35,140 nucleotides of DNA, taken from the NCBI GenBank assembly GCA_026390495.1, contig JAPLFV010000206.1, positions 1 to 35,140 of the forward strand. Reading direction: 5' to 3'. A model generated the notes under the pieces. The model saw only the letters and a program-made list of their open reading frames with translations, searched no databases and was not told the origin of the DNA. The DNA is from Pseudomonadota bacterium (GTDB taxonomy: Bacteria; Bdellovibrionota_B; Oligoflexia; Oligoflexales; RGVZ01). The translations under genes and the position numbers were made by a program. Position 1 is the first letter of the stretch; the number at the start of each line of letters is the position of its first letter. This document shows, piece after piece, positions 8,705 to 16,601 of the stretch.

Positions 8705-9328
8705 ATGAAGAACATTTCTTTGATCGCTCTAACCTTTGGCATTTGGGCTACTTCAAGCTTCGCTGATGAGCGCTACTTTATCAATGTCGATGCCGAAATT
8801 GACGGAAAGACCGTAAAGATGGCCTGTGAGCGCCAAGGAATGAAAGCAGTCAAAGAATTTGGCGATAATTTTTATCCTTCGCCAGCCAATAAATACAGAT
8901 CGTACCAACTGTCTTGCGCTCAAAATGGAGGTAAGTTTGGAGGTACATCGTTCAAAATCAATTCAAGCTTAGATCCAGTCAAAGAAACGATTACTCCCTA
9001 TGATGGATCAACGGCGTGGGAATCTCTAGACAAGGCATTCACGGTTCGCGTCGCAGACGGATCGGGAAAAGAGATCCAAATTCACTCATTTTTAAATAGC
9101 ACTGACAGAAAAATCAATCAGCACTACACAGGAGCACCAGAGCTTAAAATAACAGAATTTCAAGTCGTCGAAGAAGGCGGAAAAACCTTTCACATCGTCG
9201 CAGGTACTTTAAAAGCAGAATTTGAGCAAAAACCCATCAAGGGAAAGGATATCGGTTCAAAAGGTAAAGTTGAGTTAAGCTTTCGCAACAAATTTAAATT
9301 CGTTTCAGACATAATGCCTAAGAAATAA
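8705..9328 (+). CDS. Exported protein of unknown function
   Basis: 207 residues, not recognised. A clear signal peptide (1-20, cleavage expected after SSFA) precedes a mature, mainly beta-predicted polar domain with two cysteines (about positions 41 and 71) that could form a disulfide. The mature part is Lys-rich. An AGGGGT stretch about 9 nt before the ATG serves as a weak Shine-Dalgarno. The next gene (9368) follows after 39 bp on the same strand and is also exported, so the two may be a bicistronic unit. Function cannot be assigned from sequence; periplasmic or secreted location is the only supported inference. Confidence 0.75.
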   Translation: MKNISLIALTFGIWATSSFADERYFINVDAEIDGKTVKMACERQGMKAVKEFGDNFYPSPANKYRSYQLSCAQNGGKFGGTSFKINSSLDPVKETITPYDGSTAWESLDKAFTVRVADGSGKEIQIHSFLNSTDRKINQHYTGAPELKITEFQVVEEGGKTFHIVAGTLKAEFEQKPIKGKDIGSKGKVELSFRNKFKFVSDIMPKK

Positions 9329-9367
9329 TAGCGTTACTGATTCTATTCAACGAGAGGAAAAGGTCCG

Positions 9368-9703
9368 ATGAAATCCTGGAAAGGTTGTCGAATTTTTGGT
9401 TTTGCTATTCCATTGATTGCGCTGTTAAGTGCAAAAGGTTTTTCAAGTGTTTCCTGTCAGGCGTTTTGCGGGACTTCTATGTATTTTTCTGATCAATACA
9501 TAGCTTCGACAACTGAGATTCCGATTGCTGCGGGCCAAGGAAAAACCCAACAAGAGGCCTTTGATAATTTAAAGAAAGATTGTCAAAAGGCCAATGCAAA
9601 AGCTAAACCACTTCGCTTCTTAAATGCTCCTGCTGGTGTTCAAAATTCGCTTCGAGTTACATTGGTTCCTGCATTGCCGATCGATGTATGCGTCAATGAC
9701 TAA
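9368..9703 (+). CDS. Small cysteine-containing exported protein of unknown function
   Basis: 111 residues with an N-terminal signal segment (about 8-29). The mature part has cysteines at SCQAFCG (30 and 34), KKDCQ and the C-terminal VCVND, an even number compatible with two disulfides in the periplasm. The middle segment QGKTQQEAFDNLKKDCQKA resembles the 'EA...A...C' helix of small secreted domains, but this is not enough to name a family. The Shine-Dalgarno GAGAGGAAAAGG lies just before the ATG. It follows the exported protein gene at 8705 by 39 bp and is probably co-transcribed with it. Confidence 0.7.
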   Translation: MKSWKGCRIFGFAIPLIALLSAKGFSSVSCQAFCGTSMYFSDQYIASTTEIPIAAGQGKTQQEAFDNLKKDCQKANAKAKPLRFLNAPAGVQNSLRVTLVPALPIDVCVND

Positions 9704-9923
9704 GGGCCTTTTTTTCAAATCAACACGCCATTTGTAGGCAAGGCTCCCAACGACGCGTTTTCGAATAGGGGCATTGATTTTCTTCATCTAATCAATAAAT
9801 TTATCTAATAATTACATTTGCTTAAGGCATGCCTGCAAAACCTTCTTTTTGCCTAATGTTTGCGTTCATTTCCTCCGATAGCTCTTTAGAGATCAAAAAG
9901 ATACTCAGGAGCTGCCTAAGTCT

Positions 9924-12900
9924 ATGAAACTTAAGTTTTTAAACCAAACTACAAACACTCTTCAATGGTCCCGCCCAGCCATTAATTTGTTAGCTATCTT
10001 CGTTACGATCCTTCAGGTTAGTGGATGCAGCCTGTTTACCGTCAAATCAAAAGCTCGACTACCGGGTACTACCGACTGTCCAGCTTCATCCACAAGCCTA
10101 CAATGCCTAGCAAAGAAGAAAACGATTTCTTCCGAAAATTTTTCCGTAACATCTTTGGACCAAGTTGTTCGTTCTGCGGATACCATGACGATAGATTTAA
10201 AATTACCAGAAATGCTGAGTGGCGAAACTTACGAAACATTTTTATCGTTTGCAAGCGACGGGGAAACATTTGGAACTGAATCAAAAGTCACTGTGTCTGG
10301 AACAACTGTTTCTTGGACAGCTCCAACGAATACCTCAACTGCAAAAGGAAAAGTTAAAATTCGCCTCAAAACCTCCCTAGGTCGCGAAGCAAGTGCGATT
10401 TCAAAATCAATCAATGTCATCAATCAATACACCCGACTTGCAGGCCGCCCATCGTTAACGTTTTATTCAAATCCAGGCAAAGGTTCTAAATTCTTTGCAA
10501 CGGCGATTCATGGAATGACCGACGATGGAACTTATCTCTACCTCGGCGATTGGCGTATGATATGGCGCGTCAAACTCACCACAAATGTTGCTGAAAGACT
10601 CGTTGGCGTACCTGGTAGTGGTGGATCCGTTGATGGCTCTCGATCGACCGCAAGATTGTCTCGGCCCTTTGATATGAAAATCCTTGGTGGAGTGTTGTAT
10701 TTTATCGATGATGTGGATTGCGTTTTACGGAGTGTCATCATTAACGAATCAAGCGCAGATTTTGGAAAAGTGACGACTGTCGCAGGGACTTCTGGATCAT
10801 GCACCCACACAGACGCTGTTGGGGCTTCGGCAGGTTTTAAAAATCCGTACTCGATGACAACTGACGGCACGGACTTATTTATTGTTGATGCAGGGTCCTA
10901 TACGGTCCGTCGAGTCGAAGTCTCTAACTTCAATGTAACGACGATTGCAGGAATACCAAATACTGCAGACTCAGCAACTGCAACCGCTGATGCGACCACT
11001 GTCGGTAGCTTGGCGAAATTCGCGTTACCTCTTTCCCTTGTTTATGCCAATGGATATCTCTATGTCTATGACTCAACAACCGCTGTCATTCGAAAAATCA
11101 GTACAACTGACGGTTTCTATACGACGTCACCATTTTTTGGCGTCACAAATTTCCTGGGAAGCAATGATGGTGGTAGCACCGTAGGAAAATTGCCAACGGG
11201 AGGCAAAATCGCCACAGATGGAACAAAAATTTACTTTTCAACGACCTACAACGAATCAATTAGGGCTATAACGATCTCTACAGCAACTTCAACGACACTT
11301 GCAGGGCAGATCGGCAAAGCTGGTTATTCCAATGGCGCTGGTCTTTTTCAGGCTAGCTTTGGTTTAATTACGAGTATGCATGCTGTGGGAAACCGACTCT
11401 TTGTTGCTGACCGACACAACTCATCCATTCGCGAAGTGAACACCATCACCGGCGATGTTTCCACGCCACTAGGTTCTGCATCGAATGAATCATTCATTTC
11501 GAAAGGATCTCCCGTAAACGATGCTGCAACCTTACAATTGTCCCGCGGAATAACTAGCGCAGATGGAAACAAAATTTATGTTTCTGATCACCACAATATG
11601 GTCATTCGCATGATAGACGTAGCGGCCAACACCGTCACGACAATTGCTGGCTCTCCGGGAATTGCAGGATATACCAACGGATTTGGCGCTTCAGCAAAAT
11701 TCTCTCGCCCATTTGGCATGGTCGTAGTTGGGAATTTTCTTTATGTTGCTGATGGAGACAACAACGTCATACGAAAGGTCGATTTAACGACATACCAGGT
11801 ATCTACATTTGCGGGAGCTGCTGATGGAAGTTCAGGATCTACTGACAACGCTGATCCAACTGTCGTAAGATTTTATGCGCCTTACGGAATCACGACTGAT
11901 GGCACTTACTTATATGTTGCAGATACATCTAACAACCGAATTCGAAAGGTCACAATTGCCACAGGTGAAACAACGACTTTAGCAGGGTCTGGCGCAAATG
12001 GGAGCGCTGACCTAATTGGCATTGCTGCCACATTTCGAAGTCCTCGCGCCATCACGATAACTCCCTCAGGAACAGATTTATATATAGGAGATACGACAAA
12101 CCAACTTATTCGAAAAATCGTCATTGCAACTGGTCAAGTGACCACAGTAGCAGGACTCGCCACCGCAGCTGGAGATGCAATTTCAACAACTCCAGATGAC
12201 GGAACATCTGCTCGGTTCAATCAGCCATATGCAGTCCTGGCAGACGCCGACTATGTCTATATTGCGGACACTAACAACAGCAAAATCAAGAAAATGAGTA
12301 TTGCAACGACGAAGGTATCCCTACTTGCTGGTGGAAGTGCCTACAGCACACAGAGTTCGAGTCAATCAAAAGGCGACAATGCAAGTATACTAGCAGTAAA
12401 CGGACTAGCATTTAGTTCTCCATCTGGAGGAGCGGAAAAAGAACTCTTTGCATCGTCACATGGAGTGCCATTTGTTTTTAGAGTTGGAGTCACAACGGGG
12501 CAAGTTAACATTGCCGCAGGAAACATTGTATCGCATCATTTAGATCACCGAGGTTCAACCGACGGACTTGCCAAATCCCAAACAAAAAGCTTTCAATCTG
12601 TTGCTATGGCAAATGGGTATCTTTATTCCATGGATCCATTTGCTTTCTGTTTGTATCGGATGAAACCAGATGGGTCAGATATTACAATTGTTGCTGGCAA
12701 ACACGGAGATTCTGGTTCGGTTGATGGCGTAGGAACTTCAGCCCGTTTGGGCCAAAGCTTTGGAATGGTTTCTGATGGAACCTATCTATACTGGACAGAA
12801 AACGACAATGCAACGGTTCGACGATTCACAATTAGCGACAGTACGGTGACCACCATTGCGGGTACGGCTGCAGTGCGAGGAAACACCGATGCGACTGGAT

Positions 12901-13499
12901 CAAGTGCTAGCTTTAAACGTCCAGGGCGGCTGAGTTTAGCCAACAAAAAACTCTACATCGCAGATGAAACATCCCATCTCATTCGTACTGTGTCGATTGA
13001 CACTAGCGACTACGGCAAAGTCACAACACTCGCTGGGACTGCAGACACCTTGGGCTCCACAGACGGTGCAGCACTCACTGCAACCTTTTATAAACCAACA
13101 TGTACCTATGCAACAACCACTGAAGTCTATGTGTGTGACTATACAAACAATCGCATCAGAAAAATTGATCTAGCAACAAACGTTGTATCGACCGTGATTG
13201 GTAACAGCAACCCCGGAAGATTTTTGGAAGGTACCGGAACATCAGCAGAAATCATTCAACCCGTAGCGATGACCACTGATGGAAAATACTATTACGTCAT
13301 TACTGAAACCGGTCAGGTTGGAAGGATAAATCCAAGTGACAACTCACTTAAACTTTTCGCAGGTGATACTATGTACTCCGCAGATTCGGATCTGAGCTTA
13401 TCGATCAAGGACTCCATCCCTCAATTTAAAGACATATTGTTTGATGCCACCTACGGCTTCTTTGTGACTACGGCTGCTGGATTTGGAATCATTAAGTAG
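9924..13499 (+). CDS. Giant NHL-repeat lipoprotein
   Basis: 1191-residue predicted lipoprotein. The signal peptide ends in the lipobox VSGC (Cys about 35). An Ig-like/all-beta segment (about 75-150) precedes a long array of beta-propeller blades of about 50-65 residues. I count roughly 16, each carrying a variant of [TI]-[TV]-[IVL]-AG followed by a short Gly/Ser/Asp insert and ending in YVADxxNxxIRKV. The blades match NHL repeats, which form six-bladed protein-binding propellers, so this chain could make two or three propellers. Likely on the outer membrane or cell surface and involved in binding; the ligand is unknown. The Shine-Dalgarno AGGAG is rather far from the ATG (12 nt). It is convergent with the aminotransferase gene, with only 25 bp between stops. 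Confidence 0.88.
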   Translation: MKLKFLNQTTNTLQWSRPAINLLAIFVTILQVSGCSLFTVKSKARLPGTTDCPASSTSLQCLAKKKTISSENFSVTSLDQVVRSADTMTIDLKLPEMLSGETYETFLSFASDGETFGTESKVTVSGTTVSWTAPTNTSTAKGKVKIRLKTSLGREASAISKSINVINQYTRLAGRPSLTFYSNPGKGSKFFATAIHGMTDDGTYLYLGDWRMIWRVKLTTNVAERLVGVPGSGGSVDGSRSTARLSRPFDMKILGGVLYFIDDVDCVLRSVIINESSADFGKVTTVAGTSGSCTHTDAVGASAGFKNPYSMTTDGTDLFIVDAGSYTVRRVEVSNFNVTTIAGIPNTADSATATADATTVGSLAKFALPLSLVYANGYLYVYDSTTAVIRKISTTDGFYTTSPFFGVTNFLGSNDGGSTVGKLPTGGKIATDGTKIYFSTTYNESIRAITISTATSTTLAGQIGKAGYSNGAGLFQASFGLITSMHAVGNRLFVADRHNSSIREVNTITGDVSTPLGSASNESFISKGSPVNDAATLQLSRGITSADGNKIYVSDHHNMVIRMIDVAANTVTTIAGSPGIAGYTNGFGASAKFSRPFGMVVVGNFLYVADGDNNVIRKVDLTTYQVSTFAGAADGSSGSTDNADPTVVRFYAPYGITTDGTYLYVADTSNNRIRKVTIATGETTTLAGSGANGSADLIGIAATFRSPRAITITPSGTDLYIGDTTNQLIRKIVIATGQVTTVAGLATAAGDAISTTPDDGTSARFNQPYAVLADADYVYIADTNNSKIKKMSIATTKVSLLAGGSAYSTQSSSQSKGDNASILAVNGLAFSSPSGGAEKELFASSHGVPFVFRVGVTTGQVNIAAGNIVSHHLDHRGSTDGLAKSQTKSFQSVAMANGYLYSMDPFAFCLYRMKPDGSDITIVAGKHGDSGSVDGVGTSARLGQSFGMVSDGTYLYWTENDNATVRRFTISDSTVTTIAGTAAVRGNTDATGSSASFKRPGRLSLANKKLYIADETSHLIRTVSIDTSDYGKVTTLAGTADTLGSTDGAALTATFYKPTCTYATTTEVYVCDYTNNRIRKIDLATNVVSTVIGNSNPGRFLEGTGTSAEIIQPVAMTTDGKYYYVITETGQVGRINPSDNSLKLFAGDTMYSADSDLSLSIKDSIPQFKDILFDATYGFFVTTAAGFGIIK

Positions 13500-13524
13500 A
13501 AATTGCCTGAATTTGATTATGCTT

Positions 13525-14361
13525 TTATATCATCCAGGCATCATATAAACGTTTGATATGTGTGAACACACTTTGATGTCTATTTGAATGCAATTTGTGA
13601 TTGTCTATTTGCGAAATAGGCCGCAGCCCAGAAAGACTTGAAGTCACAAAACCTTCATCAAATCTAGCCAATTCATCTTTGTAAATAATTCTTTCTGTTA
13701 CGGGAATCTTCGCCGCATTGAGCAATTCCATAATTCGCTGACGCGTCACACCGAGTAACAATCCCGAACCTACTGGCGGAGTTGCAATCTCAACTAAATC
13801 CCCTTCTCGACCGAGTAAAAAAATATTTGCAGTCGTCGTCTCGCAAAATTCCTGATCTGAATTACACCACAATACATCATCAAACCCAGATGATTTAGCC
13901 TTCATCTGACCAATTAACTGCTCCTGATAAAGACCAGTTTTGATGTGAGGACCCCGCCTCCAATGACTATCCATTACCGTTTTTAGTTTAATATCGCTTT
14001 GCGATAGTTTTGAAAGCGGTTCAATTTGAATCCACTTTCGGACATTTTGGATTGGATCATTTAGACGTCCTTCGCCAGCTGTTAGGTAAATCCTGCAAGC
14101 TGCTCTTCCTTGCGGGTATGCTGAAAGAATTCCATCCAATTCAAATGAAATGACATCTCGTCTAAATCCAGTTCCCAATCCATAGGACTGTGCCATGTCT
14201 TCAAGGCGAGATAAATGACGTTCTAGATCAATCACTTTATTATTCTGGACCAACGCAGTCGTCATGACGCGATGTCCATAGATAAATCCTCTATCAGAAA
14301 AAATACCGTCGATTTCGGCATTTTTACAGAAAACCCCATCGCATGTCCAAATGGACTTCAT
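13525..14361 (-). CDS. Class IV PLP-dependent aminotransferase (PabC/BCAT-like)
   Basis: 278-residue fold-type IV PLP enzyme. The pyridoxal-phosphate lysine is K141 in HIKTGLYQEQL, and the conserved Glu is E174 in ETTTANIFLL. The N-terminal SDRGFIYGHRVMTT matches the family 'DRGFxyGdgvfet' segment. The length fits 4-amino-4-deoxychorismate lyase (PabC, folate pathway), branched-chain aminotransferases and D-amino-acid transaminases. PabC-like is slightly favoured by the short length, but this is not decided. It is the last gene after fliW (49-bp gap, same strand), so it may be transcribed with the flagellar operon although its role is metabolic. No strong terminator separates it from the convergent NHL gene. 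Confidence 0.85.
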   Translation of the reverse strand: MKSIWTCDGVFCKNAEIDGIFSDRGFIYGHRVMTTALVQNNKVIDLERHLSRLEDMAQSYGLGTGFRRDVISFELDGILSAYPQGRAACRIYLTAGEGRLNDPIQNVRKWIQIEPLSKLSQSDIKLKTVMDSHWRRGPHIKTGLYQEQLIGQMKAKSSGFDDVLWCNSDQEFCETTTANIFLLGREGDLVEIATPPVGSGLLLGVTRQRIMELLNAAKIPVTERIIYKDELARFDEGFVTSSLSGLRPISQIDNHKLHSNRHQSVFTHIKRLYDAWMI

Positions 14362-14410
14362 GGCTTCGTCTTCTTATGAAAAAGTTTGTAATTCTATGAC
14401 AATTTAAAAA

Positions 14411-14956
14411 TTATTTCTTTTCGTTCACAACTTTTGATTTTGTCTGCGATTCTTTTTCTTTTTCGATTTTTGCTTTTTCTACAGCTTCTTTGACAGTAGC
14501 TGCTTCGCCGGCACCCACACGTTCACGGACTTCATCCATGATATTGTGGCGGGTATTAAATTGGCTTGTATTTAATATAACTTGTTTGCCACGTCGATTT
14601 TTCAGATTAAAAATGAGCGGAGCTTTTAAGTTCGCAGTCATATTTTGAGGGTTCGAGGGAACGGTAACAATCACAGAGATTACCAAATCTTCTTCCGTTT
14701 GCACGTCAAGCTCAGTCAATTCATTGTCAGTCACTTCAGCAACATAATCCGGCTTAAATAATAACGGATCAATCAAAACAAATGCAATTGCTCCGTCTTC
14801 TAGTGACTGAAACCACTTGAATGGAGACTCTTTATCATGATCTAGCAACACATATTTTTTTAGTTCAGGAAATCCAATCAATCCAAGCGGAAGATGAATA
14901 ACTTCATTTTCAGGGACATCAATTTCACCAAATCTTGTAGTCTTGACCTTAAACAA
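14411..14956 (-). CDS. fliW: Flagellar assembly factor FliW (CsrA antagonist)
   Basis: Binds CsrA, and in partner-switching also flagellin, relieving CsrA repression of flagellin translation. The family N-terminus TTRFGEIDVPENEVIHLPLGLIGFPEL is clear, followed by the beta-barrel core (about to residue 145) and an extra Lys/Glu-rich tail of about 35 residues that typical FliW (about 150 aa) lacks. The TTG at 14956 is preferred because AAGGAG lies 7 nt upstream and it puts TRFGEI near residue 7, as in the family. An ATG at 14989 would add 11 residues and has no ribosome binding site. It is adjacent to csrA, the usual gene pair. Its start overlaps the end of a possible 41-codon leader frame. Confidence 0.93.
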   Translation of the reverse strand: MFKVKTTRFGEIDVPENEVIHLPLGLIGFPELKKYVLLDHDKESPFKWFQSLEDGAIAFVLIDPLLFKPDYVAEVTDNELTELDVQTEEDLVISVIVTVPSNPQNMTANLKAPLIFNLKNRRGKQVILNTSQFNTRHNIMDEVRERVGAGEAATVKEAVEKAKIEKEKESQTKSKVVNEKK

Positions 14957-15074
14957 GGTATGACTCCTTCCCTCTAAAAGGCGATCCATTCATACGAAAG
15001 GACCGCAAATTTAACTCTAGTAGCATCACACAACCATCTTGATTGCATCTACTATTATCACTAATGCTATTCAT
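14949..15074 (-). CDS. Possible small leader ORF overlapping the fliW start
   Basis: A 41-codon frame begins with the ATG at 15072-15074, a few nt after AGGG. Its TAA (14949-14951) overlaps the proposed TTG start of fliW by a few bases. It contains two cysteines and no recognisable domain. If translated it could couple fliW translation to the upstream leader. It may equally be a chance open frame in a structured untranslated spacer. Not recognised; weak support. Confidence 0.2.
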   Translation of the reverse strand: MNSISDNSRCNQDGCVMLLELNLRSFRMNGSPFRGKESYLV

Positions 15075-15136
15075 GTCCCTATAAGCCTTAATAGTAGTCT
15101 AGCTTAAAGCTTCCCCTCAAATCAAGCCTTTAGCTA
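15049..15136 (-). promoter_or_regulatory. Two hairpins in the csrA-fliW spacer
   Basis: Reading the minus-strand transcript after csrA, the first hairpin pairs 15124-15136 with 15100-15112 (11 of 13 positions) around an 11-nt loop containing GAGGGG. The second pairs TAATAGTAG (15049-15057 as transcribed) with CTACTATTA (15089-15097 as transcribed), a perfect 9 bp around a 31-nt loop that includes AGGGACATG. GGA-type motifs near or in loops are what CsrA recognises, so the fliW leader may be a CsrA target. Structure is seen; function is inferred. Confidence 0.4.
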
Positions 15137-15162
15137 AAAAATCTTCTGTCGGGCCGAATCAC

Positions 15163-15453
15163 CTATTCATCGTCGTCTCGATGCTGCCTCACAACTCTTC
15201 TAACCCCTGTGCTGCGTGGCTCTGATGGCTTTGACAGCATATCTTGGGCCATTGTCAAGGCACTCGCGTCAGATTGGGACGCTGCCTGGTTCTCCTCAAG
15301 GATCCTCTGATAGACCTCCTCTCGATGAACCATAGTTGACGCACTTGCCTTGATCCCCAATCGAACCTGCTTACCTTTGATCTGCATGACGACAATTTTT
15401 ACATCGTCTCCAATTGCAATTCCTTCTCCGACTTTCCTGGTCAAAACTAACAC
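15163..15453 (-). CDS. csrA: Carbon storage/flagellin translation regulator CsrA
   Basis: RNA-binding dimer that represses translation by covering Shine-Dalgarno GGA motifs, flagellin mRNA being the usual target in fliW-carrying bacteria. The canonical N-terminus MLVLTRKVGEGIAIGDDVKI and the core up to VHREEVYQRI (about 1-52) are intact, including the basic REE segment. The 96-residue length exceeds the 61 of E. coli CsrA because of a polar C-terminal tail of about 40 residues ending in RQHRDDDE. The start is GTG at 15453 with AAGGAG 9 nt upstream. That Shine-Dalgarno lies in a hairpin loop and is duplicated just upstream, which suggests self-repression. It follows flgL and precedes fliW on the same strand. 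Confidence 0.96.
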   Translation of the reverse strand: MLVLTRKVGEGIAIGDDVKIVVMQIKGKQVRLGIKASASTMVHREEVYQRILEENQAASQSDASALTMAQDMLSKPSEPRSTGVRRVVRQHRDDDE

Positions 15454-15455
15454 CC

Positions 15456-15485
15456 CTATACCCTCCTTGGTATAGCCCTCCTTGG
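15456..15485 (-). promoter_or_regulatory. Duplicated Shine-Dalgarno hairpins in the csrA leader (predicted CsrA sites)
   Basis: The transcript just before the GTG contains two tandem copies of CCAAGGAGGG(C)TATA (templates 15457-15470 and 15471-15485). The proximal copy folds as CTATACC-AAGGAG-GGTATAG (15456-15475), a perfect 7-bp stem with a hexaloop AAGGAG, which is also the csrA ribosome binding site. The distal copy can fold as AGCC-AAGGAG-GGCT. Known CsrA sites place AnGGA in a short hairpin loop, and a CsrA dimer can bridge two such sites. Confidence 0.7.
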
Positions 15486-15499
15486 CTGGGCTGTATTGG

Positions 15500-15533
15500 A
15501 AACAAAAACAAAAACAAAAACAAAAACAAAAAC
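15500..15533 (-). repeat. Hexanucleotide simple repeat (GTTTTT)5 upstream of csrA
   Basis: On the plus strand AAAAAC is repeated five times without error (15504-15533), with a partial sixth unit AAAC at 15500-15503. On the csrA-sense strand it is GTTTTT x5. It lies 47 nt upstream of the csrA start codon and just upstream of the duplicated Shine-Dalgarno. Such tracts are prone to length change by slipped-strand replication. In a non-coding leader, a change would alter spacing rather than frame. Confidence 0.9.
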
Positions 15534-15641
15534 AGAATCAGAAACATAACTAAGAAAACGAAACAGATAAATCCCGGCACTCAAACAACTCTAAAAATCG
15601 AAAACTACCATCCAAATCCAAAACTTCGAGAACCCATAGTC

Positions 15642-16541
15642 CTATTGCATAAAATTCAACAAAGATGGTTGAAGAACTTTATTTGATGCCAGCAATGTAC
15701 TCTGCAATGTTGCCTCCGTTTTTTTAAAGTCGCTCGTCGCTTTGAAAACATCGACATCTTCAATTTGCGACAGAGTGCCTTTGGCAAAATCAATATCCTT
15801 TTCAGTTCGGTCTTGGGTTTTGTGGATGGCGTTAAACATTCCACCGATACTAGCCTGAAAACTAGTCGTCTTCTCTAAATGAAAGTCAATTTCTTCCAGT
15901 GCGCGCTGAATTCCAGCCTTATCGTTCTCCATCAAGCTTTCATAAAATGCTTCCATAGAATGAACTAAATTTCCATGTCCTTGCAAACGCTCCTCTGGAG
16001 TCGGCTCAAACAAATTTCTGGCATTTAAGTTAATCGGCCTAAATGATCCCGGAGCGACCTGAACAAACAAACTTCCGTCATCACCTACATAATTGCCATC
16101 GGCACTCAAGGGAGGCGTACCATTTCTAAATCCGGCAAACACGAATCGATTTGCAAATTGTGCATTACCTACCAAGACAACTTCATCAATCAACTCACGC
16201 ACCTCACGTGCGGATGCCTGCCTACTGCTTGCATTATAGGTGTCATTTGACATTCCAACGGCCAGCTCTTTGGCTCGCATTAAATTCTCACTCAAATTGG
16301 TCAGAGCATCCTCTGATTTTTGCATGAATCCTTTTGACAATTCCATGTTCTTGACATGCTGATCCATTGTTGAAATCTGATCCCGATATCGAATAGAACG
16401 AGTAACCCCTACTGGGTTATCTGAAATGTCTCGAATTGTCTTTAAAGTTGAAATATCGTCCATTGCTTTCGCATTAGCATTCTTAGCTCGCTCAACGCGG
16501 CCTTCTACTTGATGATATCTTTGACTTTCTGACACTCTCAT
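15642..16541 (-). CDS. flgL: Flagellar hook-associated protein FlgL (HAP3)
   Basis: Junction protein between hook (via FlgK) and filament, exported through the flagellar type III system. The N-terminal helical domain (MRVSESQRYHQVEGRVERA, with DNPVGVTRSIRYRDQI) and C-terminal helix (EATLQSTLLASNKVLQPSLLNFM) have the flagellin-like coiled-coil layout. A variable beta domain lies in the middle. 299 residues, normal length. The ATG at 16541 is preferred over a TTG at 16550 because GAGGA lies 10 nt upstream and FlgL proteins normally begin MRV. It follows flgK by 60 bp and is followed by an AT-rich spacer and csrA. Confidence 0.94.
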   Translation of the reverse strand: MRVSESQRYHQVEGRVERAKNANAKAMDDISTLKTIRDISDNPVGVTRSIRYRDQISTMDQHVKNMELSKGFMQKSEDALTNLSENLMRAKELAVGMSNDTYNASSRQASAREVRELIDEVVLVGNAQFANRFVFAGFRNGTPPLSADGNYVGDDGSLFVQVAPGSFRPINLNARNLFEPTPEERLQGHGNLVHSMEAFYESLMENDKAGIQRALEEIDFHLEKTTSFQASIGGMFNAIHKTQDRTEKDIDFAKGTLSQIEDVDVFKATSDFKKTEATLQSTLLASNKVLQPSLLNFMQ

Positions 16542-16601
16542 ATGAATCAAATCCTCAATTCAAATTTACCTTTGACATCGAAAAAGACACTTTAAAATCT
16601 G

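Noticed and set aside
9700-9725. GGGCC followed by a T-run after the 9368-9703 gene as a terminator
   Set aside because: The T-run is present but no adequate stem precedes it.
15371-15580. 69-codon minus-strand frame with a FLFLFLF run
   Set aside because: The run is only the (GTTTTT)n repeat read in frame; it overlaps csrA in another frame and has no family resemblance.
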